A stretch of 64,000 nt of DNA, taken from NCBI RefSeq assembly GCF_030519475.1, contig NZ_JAUMKD010000007.1:124001-188000 (forward strand). Reading direction: 5' to 3'. Shown one piece after another: positions 33,166 through 40,693 of this stretch. The notes below the pieces were generated by a model that worked only from the letters and a program-made list of their open reading frames with translations, did no database searches and had not been told where the DNA came from. The stretch comes from Micromonospora sp. C28SCA-DRY-2 (lineage in GTDB: Bacteria; Actinomycetota; Actinomycetes; Mycobacteriales; Micromonosporaceae). The first letter of the stretch is position 1; each line of letters opens with the position of its first letter. The position numbers were made by a program, and so were the translations under genes.

Positions 33166-33839
33166 GCGCGCTGCGCCTGCTGCTGGTCGACGACGACGAC
33201 CTGATGCGCGCCGGCCTGCGGGCGGTGCTGTCGGTCGACGACGGCATCGAGGTGGTCGGCGAGGCCGCCGACGGGCGGCTGGCGGTCGAGCGCAGCCGCG
33301 CGCTCGACCCGGACGTGGTGCTGATGGACGTGCGGATGCCCCGGATGGACGGGGTGAGCGCGACCCGGGAGATCGTGGCGGCGGGTGGCCGGGCCCGGGT
33401 GCTGGTGCTGACCACCTTCGAGGACGAGGACTACGTCTTCGGCGCGCTGCGTGCCGGGGCGTCCGGGTTCGTGCTCAAACGCACCCGGCCGGAGCAGTTG
33501 ATCGCCGGCATCCACACGGTGGCCGGCGGCGAGGCGCTGCTCTCCCCCGCGGTGACCCGTACGGTGATCAGCCGGATGGTCGACCACGACGAGCCGGTCG
33601 ATCCGGCGCTGCGCCGGCGGCTGGCCGAGCTGACCCCGCGCGAGCGGGACGTGCTGGAGCGGGTGGCCCGCGGGCTGTCCAACGCCGAGATCGCCGCCGA
33701 GCTGGTGATCGAGGAGTCGACCGTGAAGACCCACGTCAAGCGGATCCTGGCGAAGCTGGGGCTGCGCGACCGGGTGCAGGCGGTGGTGCTCTGCTACGAA
33801 ACCGGCATCATCCGCCCCGGCCGGCGCCGCCCCGACTGA
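33162..33839 (+). CDS. NarL/FixJ-family response regulator
   Basis: A 225-residue regulator. The receiver domain has acidic Asp11-Asp12, the phospho-acceptor Asp56 in VVLMDVRMP, and the conserved Thr and Lys near TTFED and LKRTR. The LuxR-type output helix-turn-helix lies at about 155-215: LTPRERDVLERVARGLSNAEIAAEL and VIEESTVKTHVKRILAKLGLRDR. It overlaps its cognate sensor kinase gene by four bases (GTGA). Confidence 0.95.
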   Translation: MSALRLLLVDDDDLMRAGLRAVLSVDDGIEVVGEAADGRLAVERSRALDPDVVLMDVRMPRMDGVSATREIVAAGGRARVLVLTTFEDEDYVFGALRAGASGFVLKRTRPEQLIAGIHTVAGGEALLSPAVTRTVISRMVDHDEPVDPALRRRLAELTPRERDVLERVARGLSNAEIAAELVIEESTVKTHVKRILAKLGLRDRVQAVVLCYETGIIRPGRRRPD

Positions 33840-34086
33840 CCGGGCCGTACGCCGCGGAGGGTGCGCAACGGCGGCTTTCCTCGCGGCGCTCGCGTCCCGC
33901 GTATCGCCCCCCACCTGCGGCTTCGGCCGCCGTCGGGTGGACACGTGACGGCAACGAAGATTTCTCATTTTCATCGGATCGAGGGCCCAACCCTCCTAGT
34001 GTTGGGCACACCGGTGCTAGTCACGGAGTTGGCCACCCGAACGACGTCCCACGCAGTCAGCGGACGAAATGTGAGGGAAGACGCGT

Positions 34087-34575
34087 ATGAAGGCTAAGAC
34101 AGTTCTCGTATCGGCGGCGGTGGGCGTGGGTCTCGGCGCGCTCCTGCTCCCGGGCGCCGCGCTGGCCGAGACCATCGTGTCACCGGCCACCACCCCGGTC
34201 GGCGGGACGGTCGTGCTCACCGCGACGACCTGCAACCCGAAGTCCGGCGACGCGATCTTCCGCGTCACCGGCCCGAACCGTGACATCAACGTCCGGTCCA
34301 CCACCGCCGCGGCCGGCGGCGGGCTGAGCGCCGAACTCTTCACCGCCGGGTTCACCCTGGGCACCTACACGGTCACCGCCACCTGCGGCGACGGCAGCGC
34401 GGCCGGCAGCGCCACCTTCACCGTCACGCCGATCGGCGGCGCACCGGCCGGAGCCGGCGACGGAACGGACGGCACCGGCTCACTCGCCGCCGGCGCGACC
34501 CTGCTCGGCACCGCCCTCGGCGGGGCCCTCATCCTGGCCCGCCGCCGGCGCCACCCCGCCGGCGCCGCCGCCTGA
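34087..34575 (+). CDS. Secreted surface protein with C-terminal membrane anchor, candidate sortase substrate
   Basis: A 162-residue exported protein. Residues 1-28 are a signal peptide ending ALAET; residues about 30-115 form an Ig-like or beta-sandwich domain (SPATTPVGGTVVLTATTC through VTATCGDGSAAGSATFTV, with two Cys). The C-terminus has a linker PIGGAPAGAGDGTDGTG, one hydrophobic helix and the positive tail RRRR, which is the layout of a sorted wall protein. There is no LPXTG; the P-x-GGA-x-AG-x-G stretch may be a class F-type sorting sequence. ATG 34087 follows GAGGGAAG. The class F sortase gene is directly downstream past a terminator. Confidence 0.75.
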   Translation: MKAKTVLVSAAVGVGLGALLLPGAALAETIVSPATTPVGGTVVLTATTCNPKSGDAIFRVTGPNRDINVRSTTAAAGGGLSAELFTAGFTLGTYTVTATCGDGSAAGSATFTVTPIGGAPAGAGDGTDGTGSLAAGATLLGTALGGALILARRRRHPAGAAA

Positions 34576-34587
34576 CCGACCGGACAC

Positions 34588-34621
34588 CGGGTGCCCGCGC
34601 CGACACCGGCGCGGGCACCCG
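34588..34621 (+). terminator. Perfect 15-bp stem hairpin after the surface-protein gene
   Basis: CGGGTGCCCGCGCCG and CGGCGCGGGCACCCG pair exactly around an ACAC loop. The hairpin starts 13 bases after the stop codon and ends 29 bases before the sortase start, so it could reduce sortase expression relative to the substrate gene. Confidence 0.75.
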
Positions 34622-34649
34622 AGAATCGAGCGCCCCCGGAGGTGCGGAC

Positions 34650-35270
34650 GTGTGGTGGCGCAGGCAGGCTCCGGCCGTCGTGGCGGTGGCCCTGCTCGGC
34701 ACGGCCGGGCTCGGGCTGATCGCGTCCGGGCTGACCGCCGCGCCGACCCGGCCGCCGCGGCCGGACGCCGCCGACGCGCCGGTCACCGCCCGGCCCGCGC
34801 CCAGCCTGCCGCCGCTGCCCCGCGCCGACCCCGTCCGGGTCGAGGTGCCGGCCATCGGCGTACGCGCGGAGGTGGTGCCGGTCGCGGCCGACGCGGCCGG
34901 GGTGCTGGAGGTGCCGCCACTGGACCGGCCCGCCCTGGCCGGCTGGTACTCCCCCGGGGTGAGCCCGGGCGAGACCGGCAACGCGGTGCTCGTCGGGCAC
35001 GTGGACTCCCCCACCGGCCCGGCCGTCTTCTTCGACCTGGGCCGGCTGCGCCGGGGCGACACGGTACGGGTCACCCGCGCCGACGCCGGCGTGGCGACGT
35101 TCACAGTGGACGGCGTGGCGGCGTACCCCAAGGACCGCTTCCCCGCCGAACTCGTCTACGGCCCGAACCCGGTGGCCGGGCTGCGCCTGGTCACCTGCGG
35201 CGGCCGGTTCGACGAGCGCAGCGGCGACTACGTCGACAACGTGGTCGTCTTCGCCACCCGCACGGGCTGA
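34650..35270 (+). CDS. Class F sortase
   Basis: A 206-residue membrane-anchored transpeptidase. One N-terminal segment (about 8-30) is followed by a Pro-rich linker and the sortase fold: RVEVPAIGVRAEVVPVAAD, then VLVGHVDS with catalytic His117, and LVTCGGRFDERSGDYVDNVVVFA with catalytic Cys183 and an arginine at 186 or 190. VPAIGV and the TCGG version of the active site are typical of class F. GTG 34650 follows GGAGGT. The upstream gene encodes a likely substrate. Class F sortases in actinobacteria often lack an LPXTG partner. Confidence 0.93.
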   Translation: MWWRRQAPAVVAVALLGTAGLGLIASGLTAAPTRPPRPDAADAPVTARPAPSLPPLPRADPVRVEVPAIGVRAEVVPVAADAAGVLEVPPLDRPALAGWYSPGVSPGETGNAVLVGHVDSPTGPAVFFDLGRLRRGDTVRVTRADAGVATFTVDGVAAYPKDRFPAELVYGPNPVAGLRLVTCGGRFDERSGDYVDNVVVFATRTG

Positions 35271-35332
35271 GCCCGCCGACGGTCGGAGGCCGGACACGGC
35301 GGCGGCCATGATCCGCGTACGGTGTCGGGTCA

Positions 35333-36463
35333 GTGCCCGGCGACGCGGAGGTGGACGTGGACCAGCAACCCGTACGGACCCGGATGCGCCTGCCGGAGCT
35401 GGTCACCCGGCTGCTCGGCCGGCCGGCCGACGCGCAGGTCCCGGCACCCCGTCGACGGGCCAACCCGGACGCGGTGGTGGACTGCGCCGTCTACGTCAAC
35501 GGTCACCGGGAACCGGGCCGGCCGCACTACGCCGACGCGTACGCCCGGGCCCGGCGCGGCCGCAACACCTTCGTCTGGCTCGGCCTGCACGATCCCGGCG
35601 CGGCGGTGATGGCGGCCGTCGGCCGCACGTTCGGCCTCGACGAGTTCGCCGTCGGCCAGGCGCTCGCCGACGGGCACCGGCCCACCGTGCAGCGGCACGG
35701 CGACGTCACCCTGCTGGTGCTGCGCACCGCCGGCTACGTCGCGCACCACGAGCTGACCGACACCTCCGAGGTGATCGACACCGGGGACGTCATGGTCTTC
35801 CTCGGCGACCGGTTCGTCATCACCGTCCGGCACGGCGCCGCCGGCGCGCTCACCCCGGTCCGCGAGGAGATCCAGGGCCGCCCGGCGGTGCTGGCCGAGG
35901 GGCCGTGGGCGGTGGCGTACGCGGTCTGCTCGCGGATGGTCGACCTCTACCTGGAGGTGGCCGGGCACGTCGAGCGGGACCTGGAGCGGGCCGAGGAGAC
36001 GGTCTTCGCCCGCGACCGGTCCGCCGACATCCAACAGCTCTACCAGCTCAAGCGGGAGGTGGTGGAGTTCAAGCGGGCGGTGCTGCCGTTGCAGGCGCCG
36101 CTGCGGTCGCTGCTGGAGCAGCGGCCGGACGGCCCGCCGCGCGGGCTGCACCGGTGGTTCGCCGACGTCGACGCCCGGCTGGCCCGGGCCGTGGACCGGG
36201 TCGCCGCCTACGACGACCTGCTCACCTCGATCGTGCAGTCCCGGCTGGCGCAGCTGACCGTGGAGCAGAACAACGACATGCGCAAGATCGCGGCGTGGGC
36301 GGCCATCGCCGCCACCCAGACCGGCATCGCCGGCATCTACGGCATGAACTTCGCCAACATGCCGGAGCTGGGCTGGCGCTACGGGTACTTCGCGGCGCTC
36401 GGTCTGATGGCGGCGGTCGCGTTCCTCCTGCACCGCCTGTTCCGCCGCTCCGGCTGGCTCTGA
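35333..36463 (+). CDS. corA: CorA-family magnesium/divalent cation transporter
   Basis: A 376-residue channel. The long N-terminal cytoplasmic domain (VWLGLHDP near 80, then FVITVRHG) leads through a long helix to two C-terminal membrane segments. The diagnostic GMN motif is at 337-339 in GIYGMNFANMPE. The Mg2+ route is inferred from the family; some members move Co2+ or Ni2+. GTG 35333 was taken as start, though an in-frame GTG at 35354 is possible. It stands alone downstream of the sortase. Confidence 0.91.
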   Translation: MPGDAEVDVDQQPVRTRMRLPELVTRLLGRPADAQVPAPRRRANPDAVVDCAVYVNGHREPGRPHYADAYARARRGRNTFVWLGLHDPGAAVMAAVGRTFGLDEFAVGQALADGHRPTVQRHGDVTLLVLRTAGYVAHHELTDTSEVIDTGDVMVFLGDRFVITVRHGAAGALTPVREEIQGRPAVLAEGPWAVAYAVCSRMVDLYLEVAGHVERDLERAEETVFARDRSADIQQLYQLKREVVEFKRAVLPLQAPLRSLLEQRPDGPPRGLHRWFADVDARLARAVDRVAAYDDLLTSIVQSRLAQLTVEQNNDMRKIAAWAAIAATQTGIAGIYGMNFANMPELGWRYGYFAALGLMAAVAFLLHRLFRRSGWL

Positions 36464-36475
36464 ACCGCCGCGCGC

Positions 36476-37186
36476 TCAGCGCAGCCGGGTGAGGAAGGCG
36501 CGGACGCGTTCCCGGGCGTTGTCGGTGATCTCCGCGCCGTGGGTGAAGGCGGCCACGTCGTAGTCGAGTTCGCCGAGCACGTGCGCGGTCTGCTGGGTCA
36601 TCCGGAAGTCGGTGCAGAAGCTCTTGATCGGCCAGCGCACGCCGGCCACGTTGAACAGCGCGTCGCCGGTGATCAGCACCCGGGTCGGCTCGTGCAGCAG
36701 GGAGACGTGCCCCGGCGAGTGCCCGGGGGTGTGCACCACGCGCAGGCCGCCGCCGACCGGCAGCACGTCGCCGTCGGCGAGCGGCTGCGCCACCTCGACG
36801 GCCGGGAAGCGGCCGCCGGGGAGCCGGGCGAACAGCCGCGCCCCGGTGACCGCCGGATCCCGGGGCGGCGCCTGGCCCGCCGCGGCGTAGCCCGCGTCGG
36901 CGGCGTGCACGGCGACCGGGGCGCCGGTGCGGCGGGCCAGCTCGGCGGCGCCACCGGCGTGGTCGGGGTGGGCGTGGGTCAGCACGATCCGGGTGACGTC
37001 GGCGGGCGTCCGGCCGATCGCGGCCAGGCCGCGCACGATCCGGGCCGGCGCCCGCTTCACCCCGCAGTCGACGAGGGTGACGCTGCCGTCGTCGTCGACC
37101 AGGGCGTAGGAGTTGATGAAGGCGCGGCCGACGGTGGGGATGCGCCAGACCCCGGGGGCGAGCGGAACCGCGGCAGTACGCGCCAT
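36476..37186 (-). CDS. MBL-fold hydrolase (glyoxalase II-like)
   Basis: A 236-residue metallo-beta-lactamase-fold hydrolase. The motif THAHPDHAGGA lies at 70-80 (His71, His73, Asp75, His76), HTPGHSPGH near 150 provides the next ligand, and ITGDALF and FTHGAEI complete the metal sites. It belongs to the glyoxalase-II/YcbL-type group that hydrolyses thioesters or related substrates; the true substrate is unknown. It is convergent with corA (12 bases between stops). Confidence 0.88.
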   Translation of the reverse strand: MARTAAVPLAPGVWRIPTVGRAFINSYALVDDDGSVTLVDCGVKRAPARIVRGLAAIGRTPADVTRIVLTHAHPDHAGGAAELARRTGAPVAVHAADAGYAAAGQAPPRDPAVTGARLFARLPGGRFPAVEVAQPLADGDVLPVGGGLRVVHTPGHSPGHVSLLHEPTRVLITGDALFNVAGVRWPIKSFCTDFRMTQQTAHVLGELDYDVAAFTHGAEITDNARERVRAFLTRLR

Positions 37187-37285
37187 CGGCCGAGTCTACG
37201 GGCCATCGTCATCGGTCGCTGTCCCGACCGAGCCGACACCGCGGCAATCTCGGTCCGGGCCACTTTCGCTACCCTCGGCGCCGTG

Positions 37286-38053
37286 ATGTGGCGGCGGTAC
37301 GTGGCGATCGGCGACAGCACCACCGAGGGGCTGGACGACCCCGACGGCGCGGGCGGCTACCGGGGCTGGGCGGACCGGTTCGCCCTGGCGGTGGCCCGCG
37401 CCCAGGGCGGGCTGGAGTACGCGAACCTGGCCGTCCGGGGCCGCACCGCCGGCCGGATCCGGGCCGAACAGCTGCCGGTCGCGCTCGACCTGGCGCCGGA
37501 CCTGGCCACCGTGGTGGCCGGGATGAACGACGTGCTCCGCCCCTCCTTCGACGCCGACCGGGTGGCCGCCGAGGTCGAGGCGATGCAGCATGCCCTGGTC
37601 GGGCAGGGTGCGACCGTGCTGACCTTCACCCTGCCCGACCCGGTGCCGGTGATGCCGGTGGCCCGCCCGCTGCGCGGCCGGGTGCTCGCGCTCAACGCGG
37701 CGCTGCGCGCGGCCACCGCCCGCACCGGGGCCACCCTGGTGGACCTCGGCGCGCACCCGGTCGCCTCGGACCCCCGGCTGTGGAGCGACGACCGGTTGCA
37801 CGCCAACAGCGCCGGCCACGAGCGGATCGCCGCGGCGCTGGCGCACACCGTCGGCCTGCCCGACGCCGACGACGGCTGGTCGCGGCCGCTGGCCGCCGCG
37901 CCGCGCCGGCGCCGGCACGAGGTGGTCCGGGCCGAGCTGGCGTGGACCCGCCGGCACCTGCTGCCGTGGCTGGGCCGGCACCTGCGCGGCCGGTCCTCCG
38001 GCGACGACCGGGTCGCCAAGCGCCCGGTACCGCTGCCGGTCGACCTGCCCTGA
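37286..38053 (+). CDS. SGNH/GDSL-type esterase
   Basis: A 255-residue SGNH hydrolase. The catalytic Ser is in block I YVAIGDSTTEGLDDPDG (about 5-21), block III is TVVAGMNDVLRP with the Asn, and block V is WSDDRLHANSAGHERIA with Asp and His, so the triad is complete. A basic, Arg-rich C-terminal tail (about 215-255) follows. The family cleaves esters of lipids, acyl groups or polysaccharides. ATG 37286 or the GTG just before it is the start. It is divergent from the MBL gene. There is no signal peptide. Confidence 0.92.
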   Translation: MWRRYVAIGDSTTEGLDDPDGAGGYRGWADRFALAVARAQGGLEYANLAVRGRTAGRIRAEQLPVALDLAPDLATVVAGMNDVLRPSFDADRVAAEVEAMQHALVGQGATVLTFTLPDPVPVMPVARPLRGRVLALNAALRAATARTGATLVDLGAHPVASDPRLWSDDRLHANSAGHERIAAALAHTVGLPDADDGWSRPLAAAPRRRRHEVVRAELAWTRRHLLPWLGRHLRGRSSGDDRVAKRPVPLPVDLP

Positions 38054-38129
38054 CCTGGCCGCGCCGGCCCCAGCCGCGCCGCCCGCCACCGCCTTGCCGG
38101 TCGCCGCTGAGTGCCGCTGGGTTCCGACG

Positions 38130-38169
38130 CTGATACCTGAGAGTCGTCATGATGACTCTCAGGTATCAG
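38130..38169. terminator. 40-bp near-perfect palindrome in a convergent gap
   Basis: CTGATACCTGAGAGTC (38130-38145) and GACTCTCAGGTATCAG (38154-38169) pair exactly across GTCATGAT; within the centre TCATGA is itself palindromic, leaving one mismatched pair. It is about half AT in a genome of about three-quarters GC. Position between convergent stops favours a bidirectional terminator, but a protein-binding or recombination site cannot be excluded. Confidence 0.6.
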
Positions 38170-38253
38170 ACCTCGGGGACACCGGCCCCGGCCGCGGGGA
38201 CCGGCGGCGACGCGCCCGGGTTCGCGGTCGGTCGGCGGGGGGCCCGGGTGGGA

Positions 38254-38871
38254 TCAGCGCTCGATCGGTGGGCGGGTGCGGGCCCGCTTGAGCTCGAAGA
38301 ACCCGTCGGTGTTGGCGCACGCGAGCACCCCGTCCCAGAGCCGGCCGGCCGCCTCGTCGCGCGGAATCGGGGCGACCACCGGGCCGAAGAAGGCGGTCCG
38401 GTGGCCGTCGGCGGTGACGTGGATGGTCGGGGTGCCGAGATCCTCGCCGACCGGCTCCAGGCCGGCGTGGTGGCTGGCCAGCAGCGCCTCGTCGTGGTCG
38501 GTGGACTCCGCCGCGTCGGCCAGCTCGACGGCCAGCCCCACCTCGGTCAGCGCCGCCCGGTACAGCTCCGGCCCGATCGGCGCGCGCTCGTGGTGGATCC
38601 GGTTGCCGAGCGCGGTGTAGAGGTCGCGCAGCACCCCGTTGCCGTACTTCTGCTCGGCGGCGACGGCGACCCGCACCGGGCCCATGCCCGGCTTGAGCCA
38701 CTCCCGGTACCACTCCTCCAGCCCGTCGCGCCCCTCGTTGAGGACGGACAGGCTCATCACGTGGAACCGGACGGTGACCGGCCGGACCCGCTCCACCTCC
38801 AGCAGCCAGCGGGAGGCGTTCCAGGCCCACGGGCAGCGCGGGTCGAACCACATGTCGGCGGTCGTCGTCAT
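38254..38871 (-). CDS. DsbA-family mycothiol-dependent nitroreductase-like protein (Rv2466c type)
   Basis: A 205-residue thioredoxin-fold protein that follows the M. tuberculosis Rv2466c pattern almost throughout: MWFDPRCPWAWNASRWLLEVE, VRFHVMSLSVLNEGRD, GPVRVAVAAEQKYG, TALGNRIHHE, ALLASHHAGLEP, EDLGTPTIHV, FFGPVVAPIP and FFELKRARTRPP (read as blocks). Rv2466c uses mycothiol to reduce nitro compounds and disulfides. The active site here is Cys-Pro-Trp-Ala instead of Cys-Pro-Trp-Cys, so only the nucleophilic Cys remains. ATG 38871 was chosen; it is preceded by TCCGCCCTTC on the plus strand, a weak GGGCGGA-like site. It is divergent from the histone-like gene. Confidence 0.9.
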   Translation of the reverse strand: MTTTADMWFDPRCPWAWNASRWLLEVERVRPVTVRFHVMSLSVLNEGRDGLEEWYREWLKPGMGPVRVAVAAEQKYGNGVLRDLYTALGNRIHHERAPIGPELYRAALTEVGLAVELADAAESTDHDEALLASHHAGLEPVGEDLGTPTIHVTADGHRTAFFGPVVAPIPRDEAAGRLWDGVLACANTDGFFELKRARTRPPIER

Positions 38872-39179
38872 GGTGGGTGTTCCGCCCTTCAGCTCGGGTG
38901 TGTGCGTCCACCCTGCCGGCCGGATCGGCTCAGCGGCAGAGCCGATCCCCGCACCGTTTTCTGGTCCAATCGTCGCCGCCGACGGTGGCGGGCGGGGGGT
39001 GACGCGGCCGGTGGAGCAAGGGGCGGCGGACGCGTGGGTCGCGGCCCCCGAAGCTGCCGGCGTTTGGCGGGCGGGGCCTCGGGAAGACCGTCGCGCCGGG
39101 CGGGTCGAGGGCCCGTGCCGGCCGGTCAGCACCCGTCCCGTCGGCGACGGCGGGCAGGGCGGATCCGCGAGGAGGGACG
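38872..39179. other. 308-bp gap between divergent genes
   Basis: The stretch holds the upstream regions of the nitroreductase-like gene and of the histone-like gene. I see no further gene, clear repeat or operator. GGAGGGACG at 39171-39179 is the ribosome-binding site of the downstream gene. Confidence 0.5.
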
Positions 39180-39611
39180 ATGGCGGCCAGATCCACCGGT
39201 GGTACCAGCAGGGCGACCGGCGGGCCCCACGGGGGCCCGCTGAACCGGAAGGCGGCGACGAAGAAGGTCGCGGCGGCCACGAAGCGGGCGACCGGGGCGA
39301 GCGCGGCCAAGACGCCGGGCGGGAAACCCACGTCGACCACGGACCGGGTCGCGCGGAAGAAGGACACCTCGGCCACGGCCGCCCCCACCCGCCGGCCGCG
39401 GGTCTCGGCGACGGCCGCCAAGGCCCCCGGCACGACCGCCCCGGCGAAGGCGCCCGGTACCAAGGCGGCGGCGAAGAAGGCCCCGGCGAAGAAGGCCGCG
39501 GCGAGCCGGTCCCGCGCCACGACGACGGCGCCGGCGAAGAAGACGGCGACCAGGAAGACCACGATGGAGTCGTACGGCACCCGGCGCGGTGCCCGCCGGA
39601 CGACCGGCTGA
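39180..39611 (+). CDS. Lys/Ala-rich histone H1-like protein
   Basis: A 143-residue highly basic, low-complexity protein with many AAK, PAKK and ATKK units (for example APAKAPGTKAAAKKAPAKKAAA, given in part) and no hydrophobic core. It resembles the C-terminal tails of histone H1 and of actinobacterial HupS/H1-like nucleoid proteins, so DNA or RNA binding in the nucleoid is likely. No structured domain precedes the repeat part. ATG 39180 has an ideal GGAGGGACG upstream, which supports the gene. It could be a nucleoid-associated protein or an RNA-binding basic protein. Confidence 0.62.
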   Translation: MAARSTGGTSRATGGPHGGPLNRKAATKKVAAATKRATGASAAKTPGGKPTSTTDRVARKKDTSATAAPTRRPRVSATAAKAPGTTAPAKAPGTKAAAKKAPAKKAAASRSRATTTAPAKKTATRKTTMESYGTRRGARRTTG

Positions 39612-39720
39612 CCGTCACCGCACCGGCCCGCGCAGCGGCGCCGGGCCGGCCGACGCCGCTGGCGGTACCCGGGGGGTGGCCCGGCCGGGGACCGGCCCGG
39701 CGGTGGGCCAGAATGGTCGG

Positions 39721-40137
39721 GTGCCCCGACCTGCCGCCCGCCGCGCCGCCGCGTCCGACCCCGGGCCGTGCCCGTGCGGCACCGGTGCGGCGTACGCGGA
39801 CTGCTGCGGCCCGCTGCACCGGGGCGGGACGGACGCCGCGACCGCCGAGGCGCTGATGCGCTCCCGGTTCAGCGCGTTCGCCCTCGGCGACGCCGGCTAC
39901 CTGCTGCGCAGCTGGCACTCCTCGACCCGGCCGGCCCGGCTGACCCTCGACCCCGGCCAACGCTGGCTCCGGCTCGAGGTGGTCGGCGGCGACCGGGGTG
40001 GCCTCTTCGACACCACCGGCACCGTCGAGTTCCGCGCCCACTACCGGCACGGCGGGAGCGCCGGCACGGTCGCCGAGCGCAGCCGCTTCGTCCGGGAGGA
40101 CGGCCGCTGGGTCTACCTCGACGCGCTGCCGGAGTGA
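39721..40137 (+). CDS. YchJ-family (UPF0225, SEC-C/NTF2-like) protein
   Basis: A 138-residue protein of the YchJ family. The N-terminal SEC-C-like zinc motif is CPCGTGAAYADCCGPLH, then MRSRFSAFALGDAGYLLRSWHSSTRP and an NTF2-like body with VEFRAHYRHGG and FVREDGRWVYLDALP. The molecular function is unknown. The GTG at 39721 was chosen because conservation starts just after it. It is convergent with the gluconokinase, 7 bases apart. Confidence 0.86.
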   Translation: MPRPAARRAAASDPGPCPCGTGAAYADCCGPLHRGGTDAATAEALMRSRFSAFALGDAGYLLRSWHSSTRPARLTLDPGQRWLRLEVVGGDRGGLFDTTGTVEFRAHYRHGGSAGTVAERSRFVREDGRWVYLDALPE

Positions 40138-40144
40138 CGGTCGG

Positions 40145-40693
40145 TCAGGCGGCGACCCGGGGCAGGCCGAGCTTGCCGACCGCCGCCTCGACGAGTTCCT
40201 CCGGTGTCAGCGACACGTCGAGCACCAGCACCGCCTCGTCCGGTTCCGGCTGCTCCAGCGTGGCCAGCTGTGATTCCAGCAGGCTGGCCGGCATGTAGTG
40301 CCCGGCCCGCTGGGACAGCCGTTCCCGGATCACCTCGGCCGGCCCGTCCAGGTGCACGAACTCCACCGCCGGCGGCCCCTGCCGGAGCACGTCGCGGTAG
40401 GACCGGCGCAGCGCCGAACAGGCCAGCACCGTGGAGACGCCCTCGGCGGCGCGGGCCGCCATCCAGGCGGCCAGCTCGCGCAGCCAGGGCTGGCGCGCGG
40501 CGTCGTCCAGCGGCACCCCGGCGCGCATCCGCTCCACGTTGGCCGGGGTGTGGAACTCGTCCGCCTCGGCGAAGGTCAGCCCGGTGCGCGCGGCGATGCC
40601 CCGGGCCACCGTGGTCTTTCCGGCCCCGGACACCCCCATCACGACCACGTGCCGGGTCGCACCGGCCGGGGCCGGCGGCTGCTCACCAGTCAT
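40145..40693 (-). CDS. gntK: Gluconokinase
   Basis: A 182-residue thermosensitive-type gluconokinase. It has the P-loop GVSGAGKTT at 20-28, FAEADEFHTPANVERMRAGVPLDD, then the CSALRRSYRDVLR and LSQRAGHYMPASLLESQLATLE blocks typical of GntK. It phosphorylates gluconate to 6-phosphogluconate. It is the last gene of the leftward sugar-acid operon: its start lies 11 bases inside the dehydratase gene, so translation is coupled. It would feed gluconate into the pentose phosphate and Entner-Doudoroff routes. Confidence 0.95.
   Translation of the reverse strand: MTGEQPPAPAGATRHVVVMGVSGAGKTTVARGIAARTGLTFAEADEFHTPANVERMRAGVPLDDAARQPWLRELAAWMAARAAEGVSTVLACSALRRSYRDVLRQGPPAVEFVHLDGPAEVIRERLSQRAGHYMPASLLESQLATLEQPEPDEAVLVLDVSLTPEELVEAAVGKLGLPRVAA

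Noticed and set aside
38149..39243. Plus-strand ORF starting inside the 40-bp palindrome
   Set aside because: It is antisense to the nitroreductase-like gene, low-complexity, and has no family features.
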